Positions 27,612 to 35,221 of a stretch of 64,000 nt of DNA are shown here, in pieces (within the stretch, counting starts at the first letter, position 1; the number at the start of each line of letters is the position of its first letter). The translations under genes were made by a program, and so were the position numbers. Location of the stretch: assembly GCA_016704425.1 (NCBI GenBank), contig JADJAC010000011.1, positions 1,054,001-1,118,000 of the forward strand, read 5' to 3'. Source of the stretch: Sphingomonadales bacterium. GTDB taxonomy: Bacteria > Pseudomonadota > Alphaproteobacteria > Sphingomonadales > Sphingomonadaceae. The notes beneath the pieces are model-generated. The model did not search any database, was not told the origin of the DNA, and saw nothing but the letters and a program-made list of their open reading frames with translations.

Positions 27612-27618
27612 GCCGGAT

Positions 27619-27735
27619 TCAGCACTTGCAGGGGTTGCAGGTGCAGGGGTTGCAGCGGCAATTGCCCTTTGTCGGGGTTGCTGCGGGCTTGGATTCGACA
27701 GTCTTGTTCACGGGGGTTTCTCCTTGATTTGCCAT
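27619..27735 (-). CDS. Metallothionein-like Cys-rich peptide
   Basis: A 38-codon gene whose C-terminus reads KGNCRCNPCTCNPCKC: six Cys spaced C-x-C-x2-C-x-C-x2-C-x-C, the clustered thiolate pattern of metallothioneins. The first 22 residues are polar with no signal, so the peptide is cytoplasmic. ATG 27735 gives 38 residues, but AAGGAG stands 9 bp before an in-frame GTG at 27711 (MNKTVESKP), so a 30-residue product is likely. On the opposite side of its promoter is a MerR-type regulator with two retained metal-binding Cys. A thiophilic metal buffer or sponge is inferred; no homologue is claimed by name. Confidence 0.72.
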   Translation of the reverse strand: MANQGETPVNKTVESKPAATPTKGNCRCNPCTCNPCKC

Positions 27736-27747
27736 CTGGCGAATCAC

Positions 27748-27779
27748 TCTATAGCCTCTGTACTGTGGTACGGAGTCAA
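27748..27779 (-). promoter_or_regulatory. MerR-type promoter with operator dyad in an overlong spacer
   Basis: On the minus strand TTGACT (27774-27779) and TATAGA (27748-27753) are separated by 20 bp (19 if CTATAG is used), the overlong spacing that MerR proteins correct by twisting DNA. The spacer contains the dyad CTCTGTAC-TGTG-GTACGGAG (27756-27775), close to the classic mercury-resistance operator half-site CTCCGTAC. It would drive the Cys-rich peptide, and the same site is 10 bp from the regulator's own start, allowing autoregulation. Confidence 0.75.
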
Positions 27780-27784
27780 GCGGT

Positions 27785-28174
27785 ATGAGTGGGATGACAA
27801 TCGGGCGACTTGCTGAAGCCGCCGGCGTGGGGGTGGAAACGGTACGCTTCTATCAGCGGCGCGGGCTGCTCTCGGTTCCGCACAGTGCTGGCGCTATCCG
27901 GCGCTATGATGCAGAGGATTTGCGGCGCCTGCGCTTTATCCGACGGGCAGCAACAGCAGGATTCACTTTGGCGGACATTGCCGAACTCATTCGCCTCGAC
28001 GCAACGGAAGACCGCCCGCGTGCGGCTGCGATGGCCACTGAACGACTGGCCGCTCTTGATATCAAGATTGCAGAACTTGAGGCTTCCCGCGCCGCGCTAT
28101 CCCGGTTGAGCATCGCCTGCGGCAAGGGCGGGAAGGGGCCTTGCCCAATACTTGAAGCCTTCGATCCCGATTGA
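27785..28174 (+). CDS. MerR-family metal-responsive regulator (MerR-like, two of three metal Cys)
   Basis: A 129-residue activator/repressor with the N-terminal winged HTH (MTIGRLAEAAGVGVETVRFY, then AGAIRRYDAEDLRRLRFIRR) and a long dimerisation helix. The C-terminal loop LSIACGKGGKGPCPIL aligns with the MerR metal loop and keeps the two Cys equivalent to C117 and C126. The position of the third MerR ligand (C82), in the region IRLDATEDRPRAA, has no Cys. That may mean a different metal or coordination number. GGAG lies 9 bp before the ATG. Divergent from the Cys-rich peptide gene. No merT/P/A genes are near. Confidence 0.88.
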   Translation: MSGMTIGRLAEAAGVGVETVRFYQRRGLLSVPHSAGAIRRYDAEDLRRLRFIRRAATAGFTLADIAELIRLDATEDRPRAAAMATERLAALDIKIAELEASRAALSRLSIACGKGGKGPCPILEAFDPD

Positions 28175-28258
28175 AAGGGCTCCGTTGTCGGCCTGCTCGC
28201 GAGGCGCTTGCCAACTTGCACATATCCGCACGGCAGAATGGCCTGATCAAAAACAAGT

Positions 28259-28684
28259 CTAACGCCTGCGCATTCGGCCGGAAAGAGTGACAAAAAAGGC
28301 CGTAGACCAGCCAATTAGGACGACCCCGTTGATCCCCTCGATTGCCGAAACCAGCCGCCAGCGATCTGCCATCGCCAAATCGTCATATCCGATCGCGCCA
28401 TAGGTTATGGTCGAGAAATAGACAGCGTTGCGCAATCCCTGCACGGCCCCGATCAGATCGTAGACAAAGGCGTAGAGCCAGATTTCGATTCCATGGAGGG
28501 CAATCAGGGAGAGGATCACGGAAAGCGTCACGCCAATGCCGCGCAGTGACATCGGATGAATATGCTCGACCGCCTCCTCACGTTCCTCCAGCCGGAGCAG
28601 ACGCGCGACGGTGTATAGGCCGGCCGCATGAAGGATAACGGTCAGAATCACCATTGCCGTTGCGAGCGAGAGTTCTGCGACCAT
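28259..28684 (-). CDS. Two-pore-helix ion channel (K+ channel-like)
   Basis: A 141-residue protein with membrane helices at about 3-25, 50-72 and 110-132 and a pore loop FSTITYGAIGYDD. The loop corresponds to the K+ filter region T-x-G-Y-G-D, but the filter reads TYGAIGYDD, so the register is not canonical and the ion selectivity is uncertain. No ligand-binding domain is attached. Convergent with the merR-like gene and upstream in direction of nothing coupled. Confidence 0.75.
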   Translation of the reverse strand: MVAELSLATAMVILTVILHAAGLYTVARLLRLEEREEAVEHIHPMSLRGIGVTLSVILSLIALHGIEIWLYAFVYDLIGAVQGLRNAVYFSTITYGAIGYDDLAMADRWRLVSAIEGINGVVLIGWSTAFFVTLSGRMRRR

Positions 28685-28726
28685 TTGTACTCGATAGGGT
28701 CGGAACGCCTGCGACTCAAGCAGCCG

Positions 28727-29170
28727 TCAGCGAAGAACACCCGTCACGCGCATTTTTCGGGCATATACCAACAGGCCGATTGCTACAGCCCAAAGTAGGG
28801 CACTGAACACCGTGCCGCCCGTTGTGTTCAAGCTCTCTGGCATGTTGCTCATGCCGAACTGGTAAACAGTTGCGGCGGCCAATCCGGCAAGTGAGATGGC
28901 AAAGGCTTGAACGGACCAGCCCTTGCGCATCAGGAGCAGAATTGACCCTGAAAGCGCTCCCCATACACCCAGTGCCCAGGCAATATTTGCCCAAAAGGGA
29001 TAATTGTCGAGCCAGGCAATCTGCTCAGGCGTGAAACTTTGAAGCCAAGCTGCATTGTGAGTCTTTGTCATCGTGTAGTCGACGCCGCCCAAACTGTTCC
29101 ACAACAGGCTGGCAACGCCGACGGCCCACAAGTGCCAAGGTGCCTTTGCTGGTGTCGCGTTACTGACCAT
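28727..29170 (-). CDS. Conserved four-helix membrane protein of unknown function
   Basis: A 147-residue protein with four hydrophobic helices (about 12-30, 58-82, 85-107 and 118-137). Recognisable segments are HLWAVGVASLLWNSLGGVDY, QIAWLDNYPFWANIAWALGV and GALSGSILLLMRKGW. Similar sequences occur in many proteobacteria without an assigned role. It lies in a minus-strand run with the channel-like gene and a lipoprotein gene, 39 bp after the latter. Confidence 0.75.
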   Translation of the reverse strand: MVSNATPAKAPWHLWAVGVASLLWNSLGGVDYTMTKTHNAAWLQSFTPEQIAWLDNYPFWANIAWALGVWGALSGSILLLMRKGWSVQAFAISLAGLAAATVYQFGMSNMPESLNTTGGTVFSALLWAVAIGLLVYARKMRVTGVLR

Positions 29171-29209
29171 TACGTCCTCCTCTTCAAACTGATGCGCAGT
29201 GCGGTCGCA

Positions 29210-29713
29210 CTATTGCTCGGTGGCCTTCGCCGTGTTGGAGATAACATTCCAAGCGATTTTCCAGCTGCCGTCTGCTTGGGTCTTGTATCCTATCAGCCAG
29301 TTGCCGCGCTCGATCACGGGCTTCTTGGTTTCGCTGTCGGTCATAGTGTAGGCATATTCGGCGCGATAGACCGCCATTTCGCCCGACGCGGCGACGTCAA
29401 CACTTTCATTGCTAACTGCGATCTTGGCGAGAGGGTCCTCCATCTGCTTTGCCGTCATCATCAGGTCAGCTTCCCGACCGATGGTATTGGGCGCGCCATG
29501 GAACATGCTGACTTCGTCAGGCATATCATGCGCGACAACTGCTTCTGCATCATGCGCGTTGAATTCTTCAACCAGCTTGGCGACATCTGCCTTGATTGCA
29601 GCTTCTGCCTTGCTGGTATCGACCTTTTCGGTTGCTGCAGGCTTAGTGCAGGCGGCGAGAGACATGCAGCCGAGAACGAGCAGGGCGCCGCTGACTAGTC
29701 GGTTGAGTTTCAT
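29210..29713 (-). CDS. NTF2-like (SnoaL/DUF4440-type) lipoprotein
   Basis: A 167-residue lipoprotein: signal peptide MKLNRLVSGALLVLGCMSLAAC with a LAAC lipobox. A cone-shaped NTF2-like domain follows (KADVAKLVEEFNAHDAEAVV, then VYRAEYAYTMTDSETKKPV and ERGNWLIGYKTQADGSWKIA). The fold hosts ligand binding or hydrolysis without fixed catalytic residues, so no function is assigned. It is divergent from rplQ with 249 bp between. Confidence 0.8.
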   Translation of the reverse strand: MKLNRLVSGALLVLGCMSLAACTKPAATEKVDTSKAEAAIKADVAKLVEEFNAHDAEAVVAHDMPDEVSMFHGAPNTIGREADLMMTAKQMEDPLAKIAVSNESVDVAASGEMAVYRAEYAYTMTDSETKKPVIERGNWLIGYKTQADGSWKIAWNVISNTAKATEQ

Positions 29714-29855
29714 CGATGGTCCCCAGTTTCAGCGTTTTGGATTGTCAAATGCTCGGCGGGATTTCCTGCGAAGTCAAGAATTGCCAGTACTGGCTGCAAT
29801 TATTGACGTTGCGCTTGACTTTTCGTGTCGTTTCCCGCTTAGGAGCGCCCAACGC

Positions 29856-29886
29856 AGCGGGGCGGTTTCGCTCCGCTTTGTCTTTT
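29856..29886 (+). terminator. Terminator-like hairpin in the rplQ leader
   Basis: AGCGGGGCG (29856-29864) and CGCTCCGCT (29869-29877) form a 9-bp stem with one G-U pair and a GTTT loop, followed by TTGTCTTTT. It lies 77 bp before the rplQ start and points in the direction of rplQ transcription. It is either an attenuator/autoregulatory leader structure or a leftover terminator of a lost upstream operon; a promoter candidate TTGACT lies just upstream, near 29813. Confidence 0.6.
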
Positions 29887-29962
29887 GGGTAATGGCGGGC
29901 CCGCTAACTCCGCCTGGTCTGGGGTACCTTGCACGGCCCCTTAACGAACGAAGGATATTACG

Positions 29963-30385
29963 ATGCGTCATCGCGTTGGCGGCCGCAAGCTGCAGAGAAC
30001 CTCCTCCCATCGCGCGGCTTTGTTCCGCAATATGGCAGCAGCCCTTATCAAGCATGAACAGATCACGACGACCCTCGCAAAAGCGAAGGAACTTCGTCCC
30101 TATACGGAAAAGCTGGTTACGCTCGCAAAGAAGGGTGGACTTTCGAACCGCCGACTTGCGCACGCCCGTCTTCTCGATGAAACGCAGTTGACGAAGCTAT
30201 TCGACGTGCTGGCTGATCGCTACCGCACCCGCAATGGCGGTTATATTCGCATCGTAAAGGCCGGTATCCGCGCGTCAGACGCTGCCTCGATGGCTGTAAT
30301 CGAGTTTGTCGACCGTGATGAGAGTGCCAAAGGGCAAGATTCCGGCCCTGTGATGGGCGACGAGGATATGGCCGAAGCTGCCTAA
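29963..30385 (+). CDS. rplQ: 50S ribosomal protein L17
   Basis: Large-subunit protein near the peptide exit tunnel. The 140-residue product starts with the invariant MRHRVGGRKLQRTSSHRAA, contains RNMAAALIKHEQITTTLAKAKELRPYTEKL in pieces typical of L17, and ends in an acidic Ala/Glu tail (MGDEDMAEAA). In most bacteria rplQ directly follows rpoA. Here rpoA is absent and the gene has its own 249-bp upstream region with a terminator-like hairpin. A phnA-like gene follows after 9 bp. Confidence 0.97.
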   Translation: MRHRVGGRKLQRTSSHRAALFRNMAAALIKHEQITTTLAKAKELRPYTEKLVTLAKKGGLSNRRLAHARLLDETQLTKLFDVLADRYRTRNGGYIRIVKAGIRASDAASMAVIEFVDRDESAKGQDSGPVMGDEDMAEAA

Positions 30386-30394
30386 GGCTGTACG

Positions 30395-30697
30395 ATGTCT
30401 GACGACGATTATGTCTATGACGAAGCGTCAGGCGAATGGATCAGTGCCGCCGAGGCAAAGTCGAAGATTGATTCTTCCGATTCAATCGAAGTCCGTGATG
30501 CCGTCGGCAATTTGCTTGCCGACGGCGATCAGGTCACACTGATCAAGGACCTGACGGTAAAAGGCGCTGGCCAAACGCTCAAGCGCGGCACGCTTATCAA
30601 GTCGATCAGGCTGACCGGAGACCCGCAGGAAATTGATTGCCGTTACGACGGTATCAAGGGCCTCGTCCTGCGTGCAGAATTTGTGAGAAAGCGCTGA
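30395..30697 (+). CDS. PhnA-domain (YjdM-like) protein without zinc ribbon
   Basis: The 100-residue protein matches the C-terminal domain of E. coli YjdM/PhnA from about residue 30: VRDAVGNLLADGDQVTLIKD, KGAGQTLKRGTLIKSIRL and IDCRYDGIKGLVLRAEFVRK. The N-terminal zinc ribbon of YjdM is replaced by YVYDEASGEWISAAEA, with none of the four Cys. The biochemical role of the family is not established and the phosphonate link is doubtful. It is probably co-transcribed with rplQ. Confidence 0.85.
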   Translation: MSDDDYVYDEASGEWISAAEAKSKIDSSDSIEVRDAVGNLLADGDQVTLIKDLTVKGAGQTLKRGTLIKSIRLTGDPQEIDCRYDGIKGLVLRAEFVRKR

Positions 30698-31002
30698 GCA
30701 GCGTCATTTTCGAAGCGACTGGCCAGATATGGCTCTGGACGGCAGCTCCCCCGGCCAAGGGTGCCTGGCATTTCATGACAATTGATCCGCAGACTGCAGT
30801 TGAGATCCGTTATGAGGCCTTGGGTCGTATCGGCGGCTTTGGCAGCGTGAAAGCCACGGTGACAATCGGCAGAACCCGCTGGTCCACTTCGTTGTTTCCG
30901 CATAAGGAGTCTGGTGGTTTCCTTCTTCCGCTCAAAGCTGACGTGCGGCGCGCGGAAGGGTTGGCTGAGGGTGATACCGTGACGGCGCGTCTTGAAATCT
31001 GA
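30637..31002 (+). CDS. DUF1905-type small beta-barrel protein
   Basis: The recognisable domain begins at VIFEATGQIWLWTA (about 30708) and runs through GAWHFMTIDPQTAVEIR, GGFGSVKATVTIGRTRWSTS and SGGFLLPLKADVRRAEGLAE to the stop. This is the DUF1905 pattern of about 90 residues. ATG 30637 is the only upstream ATG in frame but overlaps the phnA-like gene by 61 bp; a non-ATG start such as CTG close to 30697 is possible. Function unknown; some relatives are fused to YdeI-type domains. Confidence 0.72.
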   Translation: MPLRRYQGPRPACRICEKALSSVIFEATGQIWLWTAAPPAKGAWHFMTIDPQTAVEIRYEALGRIGGFGSVKATVTIGRTRWSTSLFPHKESGGFLLPLKADVRRAEGLAEGDTVTARLEI

Positions 31003-31012
31003 AAGGGCCAAT

Positions 31013-31795
31013 ATGGACACGCAAGAGATGATGACACTGCGGTCCGTATCGGGACGCATAGCTCTTGTTACTGGCGCCGCGAGTGGCATGGGGCGCGCCA
31101 CAGCAAAGTTGCTGGCGGCCATGGGGGCGAAGGTCGCAGTGACTGATTTCAATGGCCTCGGAGCCGAAGAGGTCGCGCAGGATATCGTCAGAAGGGGTGG
31201 ATTTGCGAAGGCATGGGAGCTTGACGTCGCAGATCAGGAACGGGTGATGACCGTTGTGGCGGAAGCGGCTGGCGAATTCGGCGGGCTTGATATTGTTGTC
31301 AATAACGCTGGCATTTCCAATGCGCTTGCGTTTGACGATCCACGGTATGAGGTGGCGTGGCAGAGGCTGATTGCAGTCATCCTGACCGGGACACAGCAAG
31401 TCACGCGCGCCGCGTTGCCCCACCTCAAACGGTCCAGCGCGGCGAGAGTCGTCAATATTGCGTCGACCGAAGCGCTCGGCGCGACGGCGGGACATAGCGG
31501 CTATAGCGCAGCCAAGGCAGGTGTGGCGGGTCTCACCCGCTCGCTCGCCGTGGAATTCGGACGCTTGGGCATCACGGTCAATTGTATCTGCCCGGGACCC
31601 ATCAATACCGGCATGACGGCCGCCATCCCCGATGAGGCCAAGGCCATCTTCGCCAAACGCAGAACCGCAATGAACCGCTATGGGGAGCCCGAGGAAGTTG
31701 CCCAAATCATCGTCAGCCTCTGTCTTCCTGCGGCATCCTACATTACAGGCGCCGTAATCCCCGTGGACGGCGGATTGATGGCGCGCAATGCCTGA
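31013..31795 (+). CDS. Short-chain dehydrogenase/reductase
   Basis: A 260-residue classical SDR: cofactor motif TGAASGMGRA, VNNAGISN, catalytic Ser in NIASTEALG, YSAAKAG with Tyr and Lys, and CPGPINTGM. Asp at the end of beta2 (VTDFNG) suggests NAD(H) preference. The C-terminus YITGAVIPVDGGL is typical of the FabG-like group. Substrate unknown. Start 31013 follows GAAAGGG, and the gene is 10 bp after the DUF1905-like gene, so it may belong to the rplQ transcript. Confidence 0.92.
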   Translation: MDTQEMMTLRSVSGRIALVTGAASGMGRATAKLLAAMGAKVAVTDFNGLGAEEVAQDIVRRGGFAKAWELDVADQERVMTVVAEAAGEFGGLDIVVNNAGISNALAFDDPRYEVAWQRLIAVILTGTQQVTRAALPHLKRSSAARVVNIASTEALGATAGHSGYSAAKAGVAGLTRSLAVEFGRLGITVNCICPGPINTGMTAAIPDEAKAIFAKRRTAMNRYGEPEEVAQIIVSLCLPAASYITGAVIPVDGGLMARNA

Positions 31796-31922
31796 AGTCC
31801 GACCCGAAGCGACATAGTTGCACATGCCCTCGTTTTGAGGATAAGATGGTTGCATCACAGATACTCGGATCGCGCGACGATCACCAACTGTCACACTGGT
31901 TTTTCAATCAGGGGGTAAGGCA

Positions 31923-32558
31923 ATGGATTTACAGGGTGCGCCGGGCAGTTTCCAGCAGGGCCTGATTACACGCGTCAAGAACATCATCATGACGCCATCG
32001 ACCGAATGGGATGTAATTGAGAAGGAATCCGCAGAAATCGGCGGACTATACAAGAATTATATCTTGATCCTGGCCGCGATCGGTCCGGTCGCGGCGATGA
32101 TCAAGAGCATCGCCTTCGGATATTCGTTTCTTGGCGTCACGTATCGTCCTGGGATTGGGCAGGCAGTCGGAACCGCGATTGCCAGTTATGTCATCGCTTT
32201 GGTTGGGGTCTTCGTCCTTGCATTGGCGATCGATGCACTCGCGCCGAGTTTTGGCGGAACGAAAAACCGTATCCAGGCCTTCAAGGTGGCGACCTACAGT
32301 GGAGCCGCCGCTTGGGTGGCCGGTATTTTCGGACTTCTGCCAGGTATCAGCGTCCTGACGTTGCTTGGCATCTACAGTATCTATCTGCTTTATGTCGGAT
32401 TGCCCAAGCTGATGAAGACACCGGCCGACAAGGCATTGGGCTACACTGCCGTAACTATTGTCGCCGCGATTGTGGTCGCCTTTGTATCCAGCATTGTCCT
32501 TGCGCCTGTCATTGGACTTTTCGGTGCAGGCAGTGCCCTTCCGGGATCTGTCAGTTAG
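31923..32558 (+). CDS. Yip1-family membrane protein
   Basis: A 211-residue protein. After a short cytoplasmic N-terminus (LITRVKNIIMTPSTEWDVIE, the usual Yip1-domain entry) come five membrane helices at about 43-65, 83-105, 120-142, 145-165 and 175-200, with GLPKLMKTPADKALGYT between the last two. This matches the bacterial Yip1 family (PF04893 type). Its cellular role is not known. GGGGGTAAGGCA precedes the ATG. Confidence 0.85.
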   Translation: MDLQGAPGSFQQGLITRVKNIIMTPSTEWDVIEKESAEIGGLYKNYILILAAIGPVAAMIKSIAFGYSFLGVTYRPGIGQAVGTAIASYVIALVGVFVLALAIDALAPSFGGTKNRIQAFKVATYSGAAAWVAGIFGLLPGISVLTLLGIYSIYLLYVGLPKLMKTPADKALGYTAVTIVAAIVVAFVSSIVLAPVIGLFGAGSALPGSVS

Positions 32559-32686
32559 TACCCCGGCACGCTATCGGTTTCAGGCGTAAGCGTGGTCGAA
32601 ATGGACAAATTCGAAGCAGTCGGTGCATGCCGAAATGACTTTGCAATGCCTTCTCCATTCTCCCAAAGTGCGCAGAGGAGTTTCGT

Positions 32687-33379
32687 ATGTCCCCCGTTTC
32701 CATTGCTTTTCTCCTCTTTCCCGGCGTTACACAGCTTGACCTGACCGGCCCGGCTCAGGTTCTTTCGAGGCTTGGTAACGTAAAGCTCGATTTGGTCTGG
32801 AAGTCTCGCGAACCAGTCATGACGGATGCCGGCTTTGCAATTATGCCGACAGCGACGTTCACGGACATCGCAACCGCAGACATTTTGTGCGTGCCTGGCG
32901 GCATTGGCGTGACCGACGTGATGATGGACGATGCTGCAATGATCTGGCTGAGGCAAGTTGGCAAGGATGCCAAATGGGTAACAAGCGTTTGCACCGGCTC
33001 GCTCATCCTCGGGGCGGCGGGGCTGCTCAAAGGCTACAAGGCAACGTCGCATTGGGCTTGGCATCACCAGCTTGCGCTTTTTGGGGCCGAGCCCGTCAAG
33101 GCGCGCACTGTCTTTGACCGCAACCGCGTGACGGGTGGTGGCGTCACGGCAGGGATCGATTTCGCGCTGGCCCTGACCTCTGAAATCAGGGGTGAAGCCC
33201 ATGCCAGGCTGGTCCAGCTTTCGCTCGAGTACGACCCGGCTCCGCCTTTCGACTCGGGCTCACCCGAGAAGGCCGGTAAAGCCTTGCTTGCAACCTATGC
33301 GGAGCGCATGGCGCGTCTGGCACCCAACCGCGAGGTTGAGTTGAAGGAAGCGGCCGCACATCTGGGTTTTACGGGATAG
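32687..33379 (+). CDS. DJ-1/PfpI-family protein (isonitrile hydratase-like)
   Basis: A 230-residue glutamine-amidotransferase-like protein with the nucleophile elbow VTSVCTGSLILGAAGLLKG (Cys near 104) and the following TSHWAWH. The pattern FPGVTQLDLTGPAQVLS at the N-terminus and the CTGS elbow resemble the isonitrile hydratase (InhA) branch rather than protease PfpI. The actual substrate is unproven. It is separated by 9 bp from the P450 gene, which has CAGGAGCC as Shine-Dalgarno, so the two are likely expressed together. Confidence 0.86.
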   Translation: MSPVSIAFLLFPGVTQLDLTGPAQVLSRLGNVKLDLVWKSREPVMTDAGFAIMPTATFTDIATADILCVPGGIGVTDVMMDDAAMIWLRQVGKDAKWVTSVCTGSLILGAAGLLKGYKATSHWAWHHQLALFGAEPVKARTVFDRNRVTGGGVTAGIDFALALTSEIRGEAHARLVQLSLEYDPAPPFDSGSPEKAGKALLATYAERMARLAPNREVELKEAAAHLGFTG

Positions 33380-33388
33380 TCAGGAGCC

Positions 33389-34744
33389 ATGGCGACGTCT
33401 GCCCATTTTGTTCCGGTTCAGCCGCCACGCACTGCCGACTGGATGCCCGGTTGGCGCGGGCTGTTCGGTGAACGGCTCCGCAACACCGTCTACGGCTGGC
33501 CCGAACCAGCGTTTGACGAATTCTATCGGAAACGCCGAATTCTTGGCTTCACCGTCCACATCGTCACCGACCCGGACATCGTTGAGCGCGTGCTGCTCGG
33601 CAACAAGGAGAATTATCTCCGCCCCCGTATCGCGCAACGAATATTGTCTCCACTGATCGGCAACGGGCTGCTCTCGGCGGAGGGGGAGGATTGGAAGAAG
33701 CAGCGCCGGATCGTCGCTCCAACCTTTGCGCCGGGTGCCGTGGCGAGCATGTCGAGGGCAATCGCGGAGGTTGCCGCACGACAGACTGGTGTCTGGCTGC
33801 GCGGGACAATCCGGACCGACATGGCGCGCGCGGCCACTGATGCAACGATGCAGATCATTGCGGACACTCTTTTTTCAAGCGATGCACGCCTGACCACGCG
33901 CGCGGCTGGCGAGCATATCGACAACCTCGTCCTGGCCAGTGGGCAAGCACGGATATCTACAATTCTGGGATTGCAGGATTTCGATATCAGCCCGGTGATG
34001 GCGCGTGCACGGCGTGGTCGGGTCTATCTGCGCAATACGTTGACTGCACTCGTGCGCGAACGTGGACCCACCGGCGGCGCCGCTGATTTTTTCGGCGGAC
34101 TCATTCGTGCCCTGTACGAGCAATTCCCGCCAGCAGAGGCCGAAGCGCTTGCGGTCGACAACGCAATCACCTTCTATGTCGCCGGGCACGAGACAACGGC
34201 CAACGCCCTGGCCTGGACGATCTATCTGCTTGCAGCGCAACCCGGCTTGCAGGAAGAAGCGCGGGCAGAGGCAGTGACGGCCCTCGCTGGCGATATCGCG
34301 ACGCTTGCTGATCGGTTGCCATTGTTGCGCCAGATCCTGGATGAGGCAATGCGCCTGTACCCACCCGCTCCGCGATTTGATAGGGAGGCGCAGGCGGCTG
34401 ATCACCTCGGCGATGCGGAAATTGCCGCCGGGGACCTCATTTCGCTTTGGCCGTGGGTGATGCACCGGCACCGCAAACTCTGGGACAATCCCGATGCCTT
34501 CGATCACACGCGCTTCGCGCCGGAGGCAAAGGCAAAGCTCCATCGATTCCAATATATTCCGTTCGGCGGCGGGCAGCGCGTGTGTGTTGGCGCGCGATTT
34601 GCCATTGTCGAAGCTCTGATCATTCTAGCGCATTGGCTCGCCGCGCGGCGTTTTTCGCTGCCCTCGGATTTTACACCATATCCCATGGGAACAGTGACGC
34701 TCAGACCCAAGGGCGGCATGTGGCTTCAGATGGAGCCAATCTAG
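33389..34744 (+). CDS. Cytochrome P450 monooxygenase
   Basis: A 451-residue soluble P450 with the I-helix oxygen groove FYVAGHETTANALAW, the ExxR pair in DEAMRLYPPAPRF, and the heme-thiolate loop FGGGQRVCVGARFA. The PERF-like segment (FDHTRFAPE) is also present. The overall character (N-terminal WRGLFGERL, Pro-rich LYPPAP) is like bacterial fatty-acid or alkane hydroxylating P450s, but the substrate cannot be told. No ferredoxin gene is adjacent. The stop shares CTAG with the stop of the convergent GFA gene. Confidence 0.93.
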   Translation: MATSAHFVPVQPPRTADWMPGWRGLFGERLRNTVYGWPEPAFDEFYRKRRILGFTVHIVTDPDIVERVLLGNKENYLRPRIAQRILSPLIGNGLLSAEGEDWKKQRRIVAPTFAPGAVASMSRAIAEVAARQTGVWLRGTIRTDMARAATDATMQIIADTLFSSDARLTTRAAGEHIDNLVLASGQARISTILGLQDFDISPVMARARRGRVYLRNTLTALVRERGPTGGAADFFGGLIRALYEQFPPAEAEALAVDNAITFYVAGHETTANALAWTIYLLAAQPGLQEEARAEAVTALAGDIATLADRLPLLRQILDEAMRLYPPAPRFDREAQAADHLGDAEIAAGDLISLWPWVMHRHRKLWDNPDAFDHTRFAPEAKAKLHRFQYIPFGGGQRVCVGARFAIVEALIILAHWLAARRFSLPSDFTPYPMGTVTLRPKGGMWLQMEPI

Positions 34745-35130
34745 GCTCGTGCGTCGAGGCTCTTCTTTGCCCCTTCCCAGTTGCGGCCATCAAAGGCTGT
34801 GATCCAGAATCCAATATCGTGTCCTTCGTCAAGGCAGTGCCAGTTCACACTCCATGCTTCGGGGTGTGAGCGCGGTTGGTAGAAGCTCTTGATACCGCAA
34901 TGGCGACAGAACAGATGGTCGGCGGCTTGCGATCCGAAACGATAGGAGGTGAGGGCGTCCTGACCCCGTTCCAGGACGAGATCGCCATGCGGCACAATCA
35001 GGTGGAGATAGCCGGTTCGTGAACAGATCGAGCAGTTGCAGTCGAGAAGTTCGACGCGGGCTGGCACTTTCAGACGAAAGCGGACGGCGCTGCAATGGCA
35101 TCCGCCACTCAGATCGGTTTGGTCTGTCAT
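34741..35130 (-). CDS. GFA-family zinc protein
   Basis: A 129-residue protein with the GFA (glutathione-dependent formaldehyde-activating-like) cysteine set: GGCHCSAVRF, CNCSICSRTGYLH and LFCRHCGIKSFYQPR, which bind two zinc ions. It most resembles the centromere-protein-V-like small GFA proteins, so enzymatic activity on formaldehyde is doubtful. The start at 35130 (MTDQTDLSGGCHC) is the family-like choice; upstream residues would run into the divergent araC-like gene. Confidence 0.86.
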   Translation of the reverse strand: MTDQTDLSGGCHCSAVRFRLKVPARVELLDCNCSICSRTGYLHLIVPHGDLVLERGQDALTSYRFGSQAADHLFCRHCGIKSFYQPRSHPEAWSVNWHCLDEGHDIGFWITAFDGRNWEGAKKSLDARA

Positions 35131-35221
35131 CGCAAGGAAGATGCGGGAGATACCGCCCTTTCGCAAGCCGGTCTGGAGCACCCATTGCCCTGCCATCGCT
35201 GCTCTGCCAATCTGCAAACTC

